From an uncultured Agathobacter sp. (GTDB taxonomy: Bacteria; Bacillota; Clostridia; Lachnospirales; Lachnospiraceae), in the NCBI GenBank assembly GCA_934359755.1, contig CAKRLV010000006.1, positions 1 to 64,000 on the forward strand: 64,000 nt of DNA. Reading direction: 5' to 3'. Position numbers and translations under genes: made by a program. Below the pieces are notes generated by a model that had not been told where the DNA came from, made no database searches, and saw only the letters and a program-made list of their open reading frames with translations. Each line of letters begins with the position of its first letter. The stretch's first letter is position 1. Positions 27,817 to 37,549 of this stretch are shown here, in pieces.

Positions 27817-29193
27817 ATGGCACAGTTATGGGGAGGACGTTTCACAAAGGAGACTGACAAATTAGTATACAACTTTAATGCGTCCATTTCATTTGACCAG
27901 AAATTTTATAAAGAGGATATACAGGGAAGTATCGCTCATGTCAGTATGCTTGCTAAGCAGGGAATACTGACTGATGAGGAGAAAGATGCTATAGTTAATT
28001 GCTTAAATGATATAAAAAGCGAGGTTGAAGCAGGAACACTTGAGATTACAAGCGAGTATGAGGATATCCATAGCTTTGTAGAGGCTAATCTTATTGACCG
28101 TCTTGGGGATACAGGAAAGAAACTTCACACAGGACGAAGCAGAAATGATCAGGTTGCTCTTGATATGCGCCTTTATACAAGGGAACAGGTTTTGGAGATG
28201 GATGAGCTGTTGAAGAGTCTGTTGCAGGCAATCCTTAAGATTATGAAGGAAAATACAGAGACTATTATGCCTGGCTTTACACATTTGCAGAAGGCACAGC
28301 CTATCACACTTGCACATCATATGGGTGCTTACTTTGAGATGTTTAAGCGTGACAGATTAAGATTGCATGATATTTATGAGCGCATGAATTATTGCCCACT
28401 TGGTTCCGGTGCGCTTGCTGGTACTACATATCCGCTTGACAGAGATTATACCGCACAGCTGCTTGGTTTTTACGGTCCTACATTAAACAGTATGGATGGT
28501 GTATCCGATAGAGATTATCTCATAGAATTTTTGTCTGCATTATCTACTGTCATGATGCACCTTAGCCGTTTTTCTGAGGAAATTATAATCTGGAATTCAA
28601 ATGAATATCAGTTCGTTGAGATTGATGATGCATACAGCACAGGAAGCAGTATTATGCCACAGAAGAAGAATCCTGATATTGCTGAGCTTGTAAGGGGCAA
28701 GACGGGCAGAGTGTATGGTGCTCTTATGTCTCTTCTTACTACAATGAAGGGAATTCCACTTGCCTACAATAAGGACATGCAGGAGGATAAGGAACTTTCA
28801 TTTGATGCATTTGATACAGCTAAGGGATGTGTTGCACTTTTTACAGGCATGATTTCGACAATGCGTTTTAATAAGGACGTGATGAGAAAGAGCGCAAATA
28901 ATGGATTTACAAATGCTACAGATGCAGCTGACTATCTCGTAAATCATGGAGTTCCATTCAGAGATGCACATGGAATTATCGGACAGATTGTGCTTTACTG
29001 CATTGACAAAAATATCGCTATTGATGATATGAGTGTGGAAGAACTTAAGAAATTCTCTGATGTATTTGAGGAGGATATTTATGATGCAATTTCAATGGAG
29101 ACATGCGTGAACAAGCGTCTTACAATTGGTGCACCAGGAAAAGAAATGATGGAGAAAGTTATTGCTATTGAGGAGAAATACCTGGCAGAGTAG
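27817..29193 (+). CDS. argH: Argininosuccinate lyase
   Basis: Fumarase/aspartase-superfamily enzyme of 458 residues; splits argininosuccinate to arginine and fumarate. Key segments: LWGGRFTKETDKLVYNFNAS start, HTGRSRNDQVALDMRLY, the TFLQxAQP-type loop (GFTHLQKAQPITLAHH) and the family signature GSSIMPQKKNPDIAELVRGK with the catalytic Ser. Normal length. AGGAGGA ribosome site. No argG or other arg gene is nearby. Confidence 0.95.
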   Translation: MAQLWGGRFTKETDKLVYNFNASISFDQKFYKEDIQGSIAHVSMLAKQGILTDEEKDAIVNCLNDIKSEVEAGTLEITSEYEDIHSFVEANLIDRLGDTGKKLHTGRSRNDQVALDMRLYTREQVLEMDELLKSLLQAILKIMKENTETIMPGFTHLQKAQPITLAHHMGAYFEMFKRDRLRLHDIYERMNYCPLGSGALAGTTYPLDRDYTAQLLGFYGPTLNSMDGVSDRDYLIEFLSALSTVMMHLSRFSEEIIIWNSNEYQFVEIDDAYSTGSSIMPQKKNPDIAELVRGKTGRVYGALMSLLTTMKGIPLAYNKDMQEDKELSFDAFDTAKGCVALFTGMISTMRFNKDVMRKSANNGFTNATDAADYLVNHGVPFRDAHGIIGQIVLYCIDKNIAIDDMSVEELKKFSDVFEEDIYDAISMETCVNKRLTIGAPGKEMMEKVIAIEEKYLAE

Positions 29194-29361
29194 TTTTTAT
29201 TTTTGAGAACTGAGTTGTGCAACTTTACCAATAAAAAGCAGAAAAAATTGGTAATTTAATAAAGTTTGTTCATTGTTTTTTCTTCTTAAATAAAGTAATA
29301 TGTTTTCTAGGACAGACAAATGTACGTCTGAGACGGACAAGAAGAGTTAGGAGAATTTATT

Positions 29362-30453
29362 ATGAGTGAAAAATTAAAAGTCGGCATCCTTGGTGGAACT
29401 GGAATGGTTGGTCAGAGATTTATCTCTTTATTAGAGAACCATCCTTGGTTTGAGGTTACAACAATCGCAGCAAGTCCAAGAAGCGCAGGAAAGACATACG
29501 AAGAGGCTGTTGGTGATCGTTGGAAAATGGATACTCCAATGCCAGAGGCTGTTAAGAATATCATTGTTAAGAATGTAAATGAAGTAGAGAATGTTGCTTC
29601 AGAAGTAGATTTTGTATTTTCAGCTGTTGATATGACAAAAGATGAGATTAAGAAAATCGAAGAGGATTATGCTAAGACAGAGACTCCGGTAGTTTCTAAC
29701 AACAGTGCTCACAGATGGACACCTGATGTGCCAATGGTTGTTCCAGAAATCAATCCACAGCATATGGAAGTTATCAAATACCAGAAAGAGCGTCTTGGTA
29801 CAAAGAGAGGATTCGTTGCAGTTAAGCCTAACTGCTCAATCCAGTCATATGCTCCAGTACTTACAGCATGGAAAGAGTTTGAGCCTTATGAAGTTGTAGC
29901 TACTACATATCAGGCAATCTCAGGTGCTGGTAAGACTTTCAAGGATTGGCCAGAGATGGTTGGAAATATTATTCCTTATATCGGTGGAGAGGAAGAGAAG
30001 TCTGAGAAAGAGCCACTTCGTCTCTGGGGTGTTGTTGATGATGATAAGAAGGAAATCGTTCCTGCTACATCACCAGTTATTACTTGCCAGTGTATCCGTG
30101 TTCCAGTATTAAATGGACATACAGCAGCTGTATTTGTTAAGTTCAAGAAGAAACCTACAAAAGAGCAGCTTTTAGAGGCACTTAAGAATTTCTCAGGAGT
30201 TCCACAGGAGCTTAAGCTTCCAAGTGCACCTTCACAGTTCATTCAGTATATCGAGGAGGATAACAGACCACAGGTATCACTTGATGTAAACTATGAGAAT
30301 GGTATGGGCATTTCAGTTGGTCGTCTTAGAGAAGATACAGTATATGATTGGAAGTTTGTAGGACTTTCACATAATACAGTACGTGGTGCTGCAGGTGGTG
30401 CAGTTCTTTGCGCAGAGTTACTTAAAGCACAGGGATATATTACAAAGAAATAA
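29362..30453 (+). CDS. asd: Aspartate-semialdehyde dehydrogenase
   Basis: 363 residues; NADPH-dependent reduction of aspartyl phosphate, the branch enzyme to Lys, Thr, Met and cell-wall diaminopimelate. NADP motif GGTGMVGQRFI, active Cys in VKPNCSIQSYA, SGAGKTFKDWPEM and substrate-binding RVPVLNGHTAAVFVKF with the catalytic His. The sequence style (NNSAHRWTPDVPMVVPEIN) is that of the archaeal/fungal-type branch rather than the E. coli Asd. Stands alone, with its own terminator. AAGTTGGTAA-type inverted repeats occur in the upstream spacer (29225-29254). Confidence 0.95.
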   Translation: MSEKLKVGILGGTGMVGQRFISLLENHPWFEVTTIAASPRSAGKTYEEAVGDRWKMDTPMPEAVKNIIVKNVNEVENVASEVDFVFSAVDMTKDEIKKIEEDYAKTETPVVSNNSAHRWTPDVPMVVPEINPQHMEVIKYQKERLGTKRGFVAVKPNCSIQSYAPVLTAWKEFEPYEVVATTYQAISGAGKTFKDWPEMVGNIIPYIGGEEEKSEKEPLRLWGVVDDDKKEIVPATSPVITCQCIRVPVLNGHTAAVFVKFKKKPTKEQLLEALKNFSGVPQELKLPSAPSQFIQYIEEDNRPQVSLDVNYENGMGISVGRLREDTVYDWKFVGLSHNTVRGAAGGAVLCAELLKAQGYITKK

Positions 30454-30471
30454 TTTATATTCATGAATTTG

Positions 30472-30511
30472 ACCCTAAGGTTATGATTTTTCATAACTTT
30501 AGGGTTTTTTA
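30472..30511 (+). terminator. Terminator of asd
   Basis: ACCCTAAGGTTATGA (30472-30486) pairs with TCATAACTTTAGGGT (30491-30505) with one G-U pair, loop of four T, then a T run. Confidence 0.92.
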
Positions 30512-30524
30512 TATTGTTAAAAAA

Positions 30525-30533
30525 TGATATAAT
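30525..30533 (+). promoter_or_regulatory. Extended -10 promoter of the ATPase gene
   Basis: TG-A-TATAAT at 30525-30533, about 40 bp before the start codon; no clear -35. Confidence 0.4.
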
Positions 30534-30572
30534 AAAATAGTTCGTTTGTTCGTGATATACCAAGGAGGACAT

Positions 30573-31934
30573 ATGGAGATTAAAGGTGCAGATTTAAAAA
30601 GTTTACAGGAGCAATATGATAAATCAGGAAATCAGCTTGTTGTATTATATGGCAGGACTGGTTGTCAGAAAGAGAAATTAATTAAACAGTTTATATCAGA
30701 TAAGAAGTTTTTCTACTATAGATGCAGGCAGGCGTCGGCTGCTGAACAGTGTAAGATGATGGGTGAAGAGATTGCAAGAGCCTTTGATGTTAAACTTCTT
30801 AAGAATACATATGATGAATATTTCAACAAGGTCAAGACCGGGGATCCGAGCAAGCTTGTTGTTGTTATTGATGAGGCACAGTATGCACTTAAGAAGGACA
30901 AGAGCCTGCTGGAGAGTATAATCAAGCTTCGCAATAAGAGATTATATCCAGGACCGGTGATGATAGTACTTTGTTCGTCATCTATTGTCTGGGTTGAACA
31001 GGATATGGAAGAGCTTTTTGAGAGTAATGCTAAGAAGATAGATGCATGCATGAAAGTACATGACTTGAATTTCCTTGAAGTGGTTAGACGGTTTGATAAT
31101 ATGCAGGTGCAGGATATCATAAGAATTTATGGTGTTTTGGGCGGTGTTCCGGATTATTTAGATAAGTGGAATATTAATTCTACATTTAAGGAAAATATAT
31201 GTAATCTTATTTTAAAAGAGGATGGCATTCTGTTTGATGAGGCACAACGGGTTATATCTAATGAATTAAGAGAGCTGTCTGTATACAATACAATCCTTGC
31301 TACTATTGCCAGAGGACAGAACAAATTAAATGATCTGTTCCATGAGACCGGATTTTCAAGAGCGAAGATAAGTGTGTATATGAAGAATTTAAGTCATTTT
31401 GATATTGTTGAGAAATTAGTATCTTTTGAGACAGGAGGCTGGGAGAATGCTAAGAAGGGTGTTTACCAGATTAAAGATACATTTGTTAATTTCTGGTTTA
31501 AGTTTGTCTATCCTCATTTGACAGATTTATATCTTATGGAGCCAGATGAATTTTATGATTTATATATTGCTGATGAGCTTGATTTTTATCTGAATAGATA
31601 TTTTAGAAATGTATGTATGGAGTATCTGTTGATTTTAGACCAGATGAACAGATTGCCATTTCATGTACATAAGGCAGGAACATGGGTTGGAAAAGAGGGC
31701 AATATTGATATAATTGCACAGAGTTCTGACAGACAGAATATAATCGGATTCTGCAATTGGAAAGAGCCTCAGATGACGATGGCTATGTGTGAGGATATGG
31801 CAACAGCTATGGAAAAGGCCAGACTTACATCTGAACACTATTATCTTTTCTCGGCAACTGAGTTTGAACCTGATTTGGAACATTATGTCACTCTTGACCC
31901 AAGATTTAAGTTAATAAATATGAATGAACTGTAA
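30573..31934 (+). CDS. STAND-like ATPase with DUF234-type C terminus, degenerate P-loop
   Basis: Protein of 453 residues of the archaeal-ATPase/DUF234 group. After the first strand (QLVVLYGRTGCQKEKLIKQF) the P-loop GRTGCQKEK keeps Gly and Lys but has Gln for the last Gly and Glu for Ser/Thr. Walker B is intact (LVVVIDEAQYAL). A winged helix follows (LNDLFHETGFSRAKISVYMKNL) and then a PD-(D/E)XK-like DUF234 region (FRNVCMEYLL ... GNIDIIAQSSDRQNIIGFCNWK). Start chosen by AAGGAGGA. Followed by topoisomerase III after 21 bp. Role unknown; ATP hydrolysis is doubtful. Confidence 0.8.
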   Translation: MEIKGADLKSLQEQYDKSGNQLVVLYGRTGCQKEKLIKQFISDKKFFYYRCRQASAAEQCKMMGEEIARAFDVKLLKNTYDEYFNKVKTGDPSKLVVVIDEAQYALKKDKSLLESIIKLRNKRLYPGPVMIVLCSSSIVWVEQDMEELFESNAKKIDACMKVHDLNFLEVVRRFDNMQVQDIIRIYGVLGGVPDYLDKWNINSTFKENICNLILKEDGILFDEAQRVISNELRELSVYNTILATIARGQNKLNDLFHETGFSRAKISVYMKNLSHFDIVEKLVSFETGGWENAKKGVYQIKDTFVNFWFKFVYPHLTDLYLMEPDEFYDLYIADELDFYLNRYFRNVCMEYLLILDQMNRLPFHVHKAGTWVGKEGNIDIIAQSSDRQNIIGFCNWKEPQMTMAMCEDMATAMEKARLTSEHYYLFSATEFEPDLEHYVTLDPRFKLINMNEL

Positions 31935-31955
31935 ATTACATAATATGGGGAGAAT

Positions 31956-34900
31956 ATGGGTAAATCATTAATTATTACGGAGAAACCATCTGTTGCGCAG
32001 GAGTTTGCAAAAGTTCTTGGAGTAAGCGGGCGCAAGGATGGCTATATAGAGAATGAGGAATATGTCATTACATGGTGCGTTGGTCATCTGGTAGGAATGG
32101 TGTATCCTGAATCATATGATATCAAATACAAGACGTGGAGATTGGAAGATCTCCCTTTTTTGCCTAAAGATTACAAGTATGATGTCATAAAAAGCGTATC
32201 AAAACAGTATGACATAGTCCACAATATGCTTTTTCGGGAAGATATCGACAAGGTATACTGGGCTGGTGATGCTGGAAAAGAAGGACAGACTATCGAGGAA
32301 AATATCAGGAATTTTGGCGGTGTGCGCGATGGCATGGAGGAACTTCGTGTGTGGATTGATTCACAGACAGAAGAAGAGATTCTTAGAGGAATCAATGAAG
32401 CTAAGCCAATGTCAGAGTATGCGAACCTTGGTCAGTCTGGAATTATGCGAACTATAGAAGACTATGCTATGGGAATTAACTTTTCAAGAGTTATGTCCAT
32501 CAAGTATGGCAGACTGCTGAATGATGCAGCGGGAACGAAGTCGTATACAGCAATTGCAGTTGGACGAGTGATGACATGCGTGCTTGGTATGGTTGTAATC
32601 AGGGAGCGTGAAATCAGGAATTTCAAGGAGACTCCTTTTTATCGCGTTATAGGTTCTTTTTCATCTGAGTCTATTGAGGCGGAGTGGAAAGCTGTTGAAG
32701 GATCCAGATATTTTGAGTCTCCACTTCTTTATAAAGAGAATGGATTTAAAGAGGAAAAGGATGCTCTTGCGCTTATTGATGAGTTGCAAGGGAAGAAAGC
32801 GACAGTTAAGTCTGTAGAAAAGTCAATAACTAAGAAAAGGGCACCGCTTCTTTTTAATCTGGCAGAACTTCAGGCAGAGTGTTCAAAGAGATTTAAAATC
32901 AGTCCGAACGAGACATTGCAGATAGCACAGGATTTGTACGAGAAGAAACTTACTACATATCCTAGAACTGATGCGAGAGTGTTGTCTAGTGCGGTTGCTA
33001 AAGAGATATCAAGAAATATAAGCAGGCTGAAGGGATATGAACCTACCGCATCATATGTGGACCACATAATGAGCAAGGGATTATATCGGAATATTGCAGA
33101 TACATCATATACTGATGATAGCAAAGTTACTGACCATTATGCGATTATTCCAACAGGGCAGCTGACAGAGCTAAATTCACTCAATTCATTGCAGAGAGCT
33201 GTATTTGATGTGGTAGTGAGACGTTTCTTAAGTATTTTCTATCCACCAGCGCAGTATGATAATACAAAGCTTGTGGTACAAGTGGAGAATGAATGTTTTT
33301 ATACATCAGCAAAAGTACTAAAAGAGCCGGGATATCTTGAGGTAGCTACACCACCTAAGAAGAAGTCTTTTGAGGAAGAAAATTCAAGGGTTCTTGGTGG
33401 AGCGTCTGTTCAAAGTAATGAGAGTGATGAAGAATCAGATGAACCGAAAGTAAATCCTAAGGCTTTGATAGAGCTTGCAGGCAGTATTAAAGCCGGTGAT
33501 GATATTTCGGTTATGGGATATAGCATCAAATTTGGAAAGACGTCTCCACCTAAGCGGTATACATCTGGTTCGATGGTGCTTGCGATGGAGAATGCGGGAC
33601 AGCTTATAGAGGACGAAGAGCTAAGAGAACAGATAAAAGGTTCTGGAATTGGAACATCTGCGACGAGAGCGGAAATCATAGATAAGCTTGTAAGGATAGG
33701 ATATCTGAATCTGAATCAGAAGTCACAGATTCTTACACCTCGCAATTTAGGTGAGATGATTTTTGAAGTTGTGAGTATGACGGTTCCTGCACTTTTGAAT
33801 CCAAAGATGTCAGCTTCCTGGGAAAAAGGCTTAGAGGGAATCACTCAGGGAACGGTAGATTTCTGGGATTATCGAAATAAGCTTGAGGAATTTATACGGA
33901 CAGAAACTGAGAAGATGATTGGCGAGGATATACGCCAGCCACTTGCGGTACGCATCAGTGACTTTGCGGGCAAAGATGGAAAGGGTGCAGGCGCGCGTAG
34001 AAAGATTGGCGCAAAATGTCCAGTTTGTGGTGGTGAAATTATTACTACGTCGTTCGGTTATGGTTGTTCAAATTATAAAAATGATAAGAGTGGCTGTAAT
34101 TTTAACATTGGAGAGATTGCTGGAATTACGCTGTCTGATGAGCAGGCTAAGCAGCTTCTGACCGAGGGGCGCACATCTACAATCCGTGGATTCAAAGGAA
34201 AGACAGGAAAGAAATTTGATGCCTGCCTTGCCTTGAAAAAGGAAGAGGATGGAAAAGCTAATATTGAATTTGATTTTGAGCATGTCGAAGATGTTGTGCT
34301 CGAGAATGTAAAATGCCCGATTTGTGGTGGTGCAATTAAGAAGACATTCTATGGTTATGGATGTGCTAATTATAAGAAAGATGATCCGTCTTCATGTAAG
34401 TTCTCAATAGGAGAGATGTGTGGAAAAACATTGCCGGAGGCACAGGTAAAGATTTTACTTGGAAATGGTTCCACAGAAGTTATCCGTGGATTTAAGTCTA
34501 AGGCTGGTAAGAAATTTGATGCAAAAGTGACATTTGCCAAGGATGAAGATGGCAAGATAACAGGGCTTAAATTTGATTTCGATGATGTGACTCCTGATGT
34601 CGTAAAAGATGTTGTATGCCCTGTTTGTGGTGGCGAGATGGTTGTTACACCATTTGGATATGGGTGCAGAAATTACAGGAAAGACGATCCAAACAGCTGC
34701 CGCTTTTCAGTGGGAGAGATTGCCGGCAAAAAGATTAGTGTGTCAATGTTAAAGCAGCTTTTGAATGAGCGCAAGACAGAGACTATTCGTGGTTTTAAAG
34801 GCAAATCTGGAAAGAAGTTTGATGCTTGTCTTGTTTTGAAAGAGGATGAAAACGGCATATTGCAGGTACAGTTTGATTTCGAGAATGTTGAGGCAAAGAA

Positions 34901-35951
34901 AGTAAAGGATGTTGTATGCCCTGTTTGTGGTGGAGATATTGTTGCAACACCGTTTGGATATGGATGCACTAATTATAAGAAAGATGATGAGAACAGTTGT
35001 AGATTTTCAATCGGCAAAATCGCAGAAAAGTCACTGACAGAAGCACAGGTTAAACAGCTTCTGGCTAATGGAACCACGGAGACTATCCGTGGATTTAAGT
35101 CAAAGGCTGGCAAGAAATTTGATGCTAAGATTGTTCTTGATAAGGATGAAGACGGCAAAGTAAAAGGGCTTAAATTTGATTTTAATGATTTAGAGCCTGT
35201 TACATTAAAGGATGTAAGTTGTCCTATCTGCCACGGCAAAATTGCGGTTACACCATTTGGGTATGGCTGCACTAATTATAAGAAAGATGATGAGAACAGC
35301 TGTAGATTTTTTATAGGTAAGATAGCAGGTGTCAAGCTTAAGGATGCCCAGGTTAAGCAGCTTTTGACAGAGAAGAAGACGGATGTCATAAAAGGATTTG
35401 TTGCTAAAACTGGAATGCTGTTTGATGCACCACTTAGGTTGACAGAAGAGGGAAGAGTTGAATTTGATTTTCCAGAGAGACCAGAACCGGTTGAAAGTAG
35501 TGTAGCTTGTCCTAAATGCGGTAAGCAGCTGATGAAAGCGCAATGGCAGTATGAGTGCGAGTGTGGATTTAAGTTACGTCATACAGTTGCACAGGTGGAA
35601 TTATCGGAAGAGGTTATAAAGGAATTGCTTGAGACAGGTAAGACAAAGAATAAAGTTATTGGATTTAAGTCGAAGGCAGGAAATATATTCGATACATGTC
35701 TTAAGTATGAAAATGAGGCAATATCATTTGATTTTGATAATCCGGGAGAAGACACAGGTAGTTCAGGTGGTGATACACAGTGGGTTCCGGGACAGGAATT
35801 GGTGGAAATTCCAGAGCAGCCTGCGAATGAAAATAAAGGTGCAAGTGTTGAGACGGGCACAAATATGGATGATATTGGTGCATATTATGATGAAAGCGAA
35901 GATGAAGTTGTTGTAACGGATGATTTGCTTGCGTTGGCACATGAACAGTAG
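31956..35951 (+). CDS. topB: DNA topoisomerase III with six C-terminal zinc-repeat units
   Basis: Type IA topoisomerase of 1331 residues, nearly twice the usual TopB length. The TOPRIM domain opens SLIITEKPSVAQEFAKVLG with the DXD-like AGDAGKEGQ. The catalytic Tyr335 is in TTYPRTDAR. The core ends near 680. The extra length is a run of about 95-100 residue units, each starting with a CPxCGG...FGYGCxNYKKDDxxSC zinc motif followed by IRGFKxKxGKKFDA. Five are close copies (starting near 34015, 34315, 34615, 34915 and 35218) and the sixth is divergent (CPKCGKQLMKAQWQYECECG). This is the Topo_C_Rpt type of tail. The last 50 residues are acidic. Confidence 0.92.
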   Translation: MGKSLIITEKPSVAQEFAKVLGVSGRKDGYIENEEYVITWCVGHLVGMVYPESYDIKYKTWRLEDLPFLPKDYKYDVIKSVSKQYDIVHNMLFREDIDKVYWAGDAGKEGQTIEENIRNFGGVRDGMEELRVWIDSQTEEEILRGINEAKPMSEYANLGQSGIMRTIEDYAMGINFSRVMSIKYGRLLNDAAGTKSYTAIAVGRVMTCVLGMVVIREREIRNFKETPFYRVIGSFSSESIEAEWKAVEGSRYFESPLLYKENGFKEEKDALALIDELQGKKATVKSVEKSITKKRAPLLFNLAELQAECSKRFKISPNETLQIAQDLYEKKLTTYPRTDARVLSSAVAKEISRNISRLKGYEPTASYVDHIMSKGLYRNIADTSYTDDSKVTDHYAIIPTGQLTELNSLNSLQRAVFDVVVRRFLSIFYPPAQYDNTKLVVQVENECFYTSAKVLKEPGYLEVATPPKKKSFEEENSRVLGGASVQSNESDEESDEPKVNPKALIELAGSIKAGDDISVMGYSIKFGKTSPPKRYTSGSMVLAMENAGQLIEDEELREQIKGSGIGTSATRAEIIDKLVRIGYLNLNQKSQILTPRNLGEMIFEVVSMTVPALLNPKMSASWEKGLEGITQGTVDFWDYRNKLEEFIRTETEKMIGEDIRQPLAVRISDFAGKDGKGAGARRKIGAKCPVCGGEIITTSFGYGCSNYKNDKSGCNFNIGEIAGITLSDEQAKQLLTEGRTSTIRGFKGKTGKKFDACLALKKEEDGKANIEFDFEHVEDVVLENVKCPICGGAIKKTFYGYGCANYKKDDPSSCKFSIGEMCGKTLPEAQVKILLGNGSTEVIRGFKSKAGKKFDAKVTFAKDEDGKITGLKFDFDDVTPDVVKDVVCPVCGGEMVVTPFGYGCRNYRKDDPNSCRFSVGEIAGKKISVSMLKQLLNERKTETIRGFKGKSGKKFDACLVLKEDENGILQVQFDFENVEAKKVKDVVCPVCGGDIVATPFGYGCTNYKKDDENSCRFSIGKIAEKSLTEAQVKQLLANGTTETIRGFKSKAGKKFDAKIVLDKDEDGKVKGLKFDFNDLEPVTLKDVSCPICHGKIAVTPFGYGCTNYKKDDENSCRFFIGKIAGVKLKDAQVKQLLTEKKTDVIKGFVAKTGMLFDAPLRLTEEGRVEFDFPERPEPVESSVACPKCGKQLMKAQWQYECECGFKLRHTVAQVELSEEVIKELLETGKTKNKVIGFKSKAGNIFDTCLKYENEAISFDFDNPGEDTGSSGGDTQWVPGQELVEIPEQPANENKGASVETGTNMDDIGAYYDESEDEVVVTDDLLALAHEQ

Positions 35952-36002
35952 TTTATAAAAATAGAGTTTATTAAAATTAGAATAAAGAATCGAGGATTAA
36001 AA

Positions 36003-36677
36003 ATGGAAAATGCAAAAATCAGTAACTTATATGATTTAAGCCAGACTATCGCAGGAGAGTATCTTTCACAGTTTACTTATCCATGGGAAGCTTTGGCAGG
36101 AATTAGTGACTTTATAAGAAAGATAGGTCCAACACTTGACCCTGAGAAGTTTGAACAAAGAGGAGAGGATATATGGGTTGCTAAAAGCGCAAAGGTATTT
36201 CCAAGTGCATATCTTGGTGGACCTCTTATCATCGATGAGGATGCCGAAATCAGACATTGCGCATTTATTAGAGGAAGTGCGGTCGTTGGTAAAGGTTCGG
36301 TGGTTGGCAATTCAACAGAACTTAAGAATGTAATTATTTTTAATTCAGTTCAGGTACCACATTACAATTATGTTGGAGATTCTGTACTGGGCTATAAATC
36401 ACATATGGGAGCAGGTTCAATTACTTCAAATGTGAAGTCGGACAAGACTCTTGTTGTGGTAAAGGATTGCTACGACACGAAAGAAGAAATTGAAACAGGA
36501 TTAAAGAAATTTGGCGCAATGCTTGGTGATTATGTTGAGGTTGGATGCAATTCAGTTCTTAATCCTGGAACTGTAATTGGCAGACACAGCAATATATATC
36601 CTGTTTCAAGAGTAAGAGGTGTGATTCCTTCCGAATCCATTTTTAAAGACAAAGATAATGTAATAAATAAAAAATGA
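36003..36677 (+). CDS. Left-handed beta-helix (GlmU C-terminal-like) protein
   Basis: 224 residues. An N-terminal helical part is followed by hexapeptide turns from about 60 (VFPSAYLGGPLIIDEDAEIRHCAFIRGSAVVGKGSVVGNSTELKNVIIF) through VPHYNYVGDSVLGYKSHMGAGSITSNVKSDK to GCNSVLNPGTVIGRHSNIYP. This matches the acetyltransferase half of GlmU and the UDP-sugar pyrophosphorylase-like group lacking the uridylyl domain. The GlmU-typical GAGTITSN is present as GAGSITSN. Substrate unknown. Single gene. Confidence 0.78.
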   Translation: MENAKISNLYDLSQTIAGEYLSQFTYPWEALAGISDFIRKIGPTLDPEKFEQRGEDIWVAKSAKVFPSAYLGGPLIIDEDAEIRHCAFIRGSAVVGKGSVVGNSTELKNVIIFNSVQVPHYNYVGDSVLGYKSHMGAGSITSNVKSDKTLVVVKDCYDTKEEIETGLKKFGAMLGDYVEVGCNSVLNPGTVIGRHSNIYPVSRVRGVIPSESIFKDKDNVINKK

Positions 36678-36818
36678 TTGTATATTTTTTAATACAATAT
36701 TCTGTGGGAAAATAATTACAATATCACTAGACTTTATCAAAAAAATGTGCGAAAATACATGCAGTATGTTAAAAACTGCATACCCTTATACAAATTCATA
36801 AGTGAAAGGAGTCTTATA

Positions 36819-37511
36819 ATGATTTACACTAAGGAAGTTGAAAACATGTGTCCAGTTGCTAAGGGCGCAAAACATGAGCCAGCTCCTATTCCAGAAGAAG
36901 GAAAATGGGTTCATTCTAAGAAAATTGAGGATATTTCAGGTTTTACACATGGCGTTGGCTGGTGTGCACCACAGCAGGGAGCTTGTAAACTTTCCCTCAA
37001 TGTTAAAAACGGAATTATCGAGGAGGCTCTTGTTGAGACAATCGGATGTTCTGGTATGACACATTCAGCAGCTATGGCAGCTGAGATTTTACAGGGCAAG
37101 ACAATCCTTGAAGCATTAAATACAGACTTAGTTTGTGACGCTATCAACACAGCTATGAGAGAATTATTCTTACAGATCGTTTATGGTCGTACACAGAGTG
37201 CATTCTCTGATGACGGTCTTGCAATCGGTGCAGGTCTTGAAGATTTAGGAAAGGGACTTCGTTCTCAGGTAGGTACAATGTACGCTACAAAGGAGAAAGG
37301 TGTTCGTTATCTTGAGATGGCTGAAGGATACGTTACAGGTATCGCTTTAGACGAGAATAATGAAGTAATTGGATATCAGTTCGTTTCTCTTGGAAAAATG
37401 ACTGACTTTATCAAGAAGGGTGATGACCCTAACACAGCTTGGGAGAAAGCTAAGGGACAGTATGGTCGTGTTGCTGACGCTGCTAAGATCATCGATCCTC
37501 GTCAGGAGTAG
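36819..37511 (+). CDS. NifU-like iron-sulfur scaffold, partner of GGGtGRT protein
   Basis: 230 residues. I recognise the NifU/IscU-like core: GWCAPQQGACKLSLNVKNGIIEEALVETIGCSGMTHSAAMAAEILQGKTI, with cysteines in positions suited to cluster binding and a later LVCDAINTAM. An in-frame extension back to 36747 is rejected because GAAAGGAG directly precedes the ATG at 36819. Codon use is strongly biased, hinting at high expression. It is followed 38 bp on by the GGGtGRT gene, a pairing I recall from many gut Firmicutes. No cysteine desulfurase is near. Role inferred from the family only. Confidence 0.78.
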   Translation: MIYTKEVENMCPVAKGAKHEPAPIPEEGKWVHSKKIEDISGFTHGVGWCAPQQGACKLSLNVKNGIIEEALVETIGCSGMTHSAAMAAEILQGKTILEALNTDLVCDAINTAMRELFLQIVYGRTQSAFSDDGLAIGAGLEDLGKGLRSQVGTMYATKEKGVRYLEMAEGYVTGIALDENNEVIGYQFVSLGKMTDFIKKGDDPNTAWEKAKGQYGRVADAAKIIDPRQE

Positions 37512-37549
37512 TCATAACACGATAAGAGAGAAAGGAGAATAAGACAAAA

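Noticed and set aside
32266..35940. Several open frames on both strands within topB
   Set aside because: They are shadows of a long, coding-biased gene with internal repeats and lack ribosome sites.
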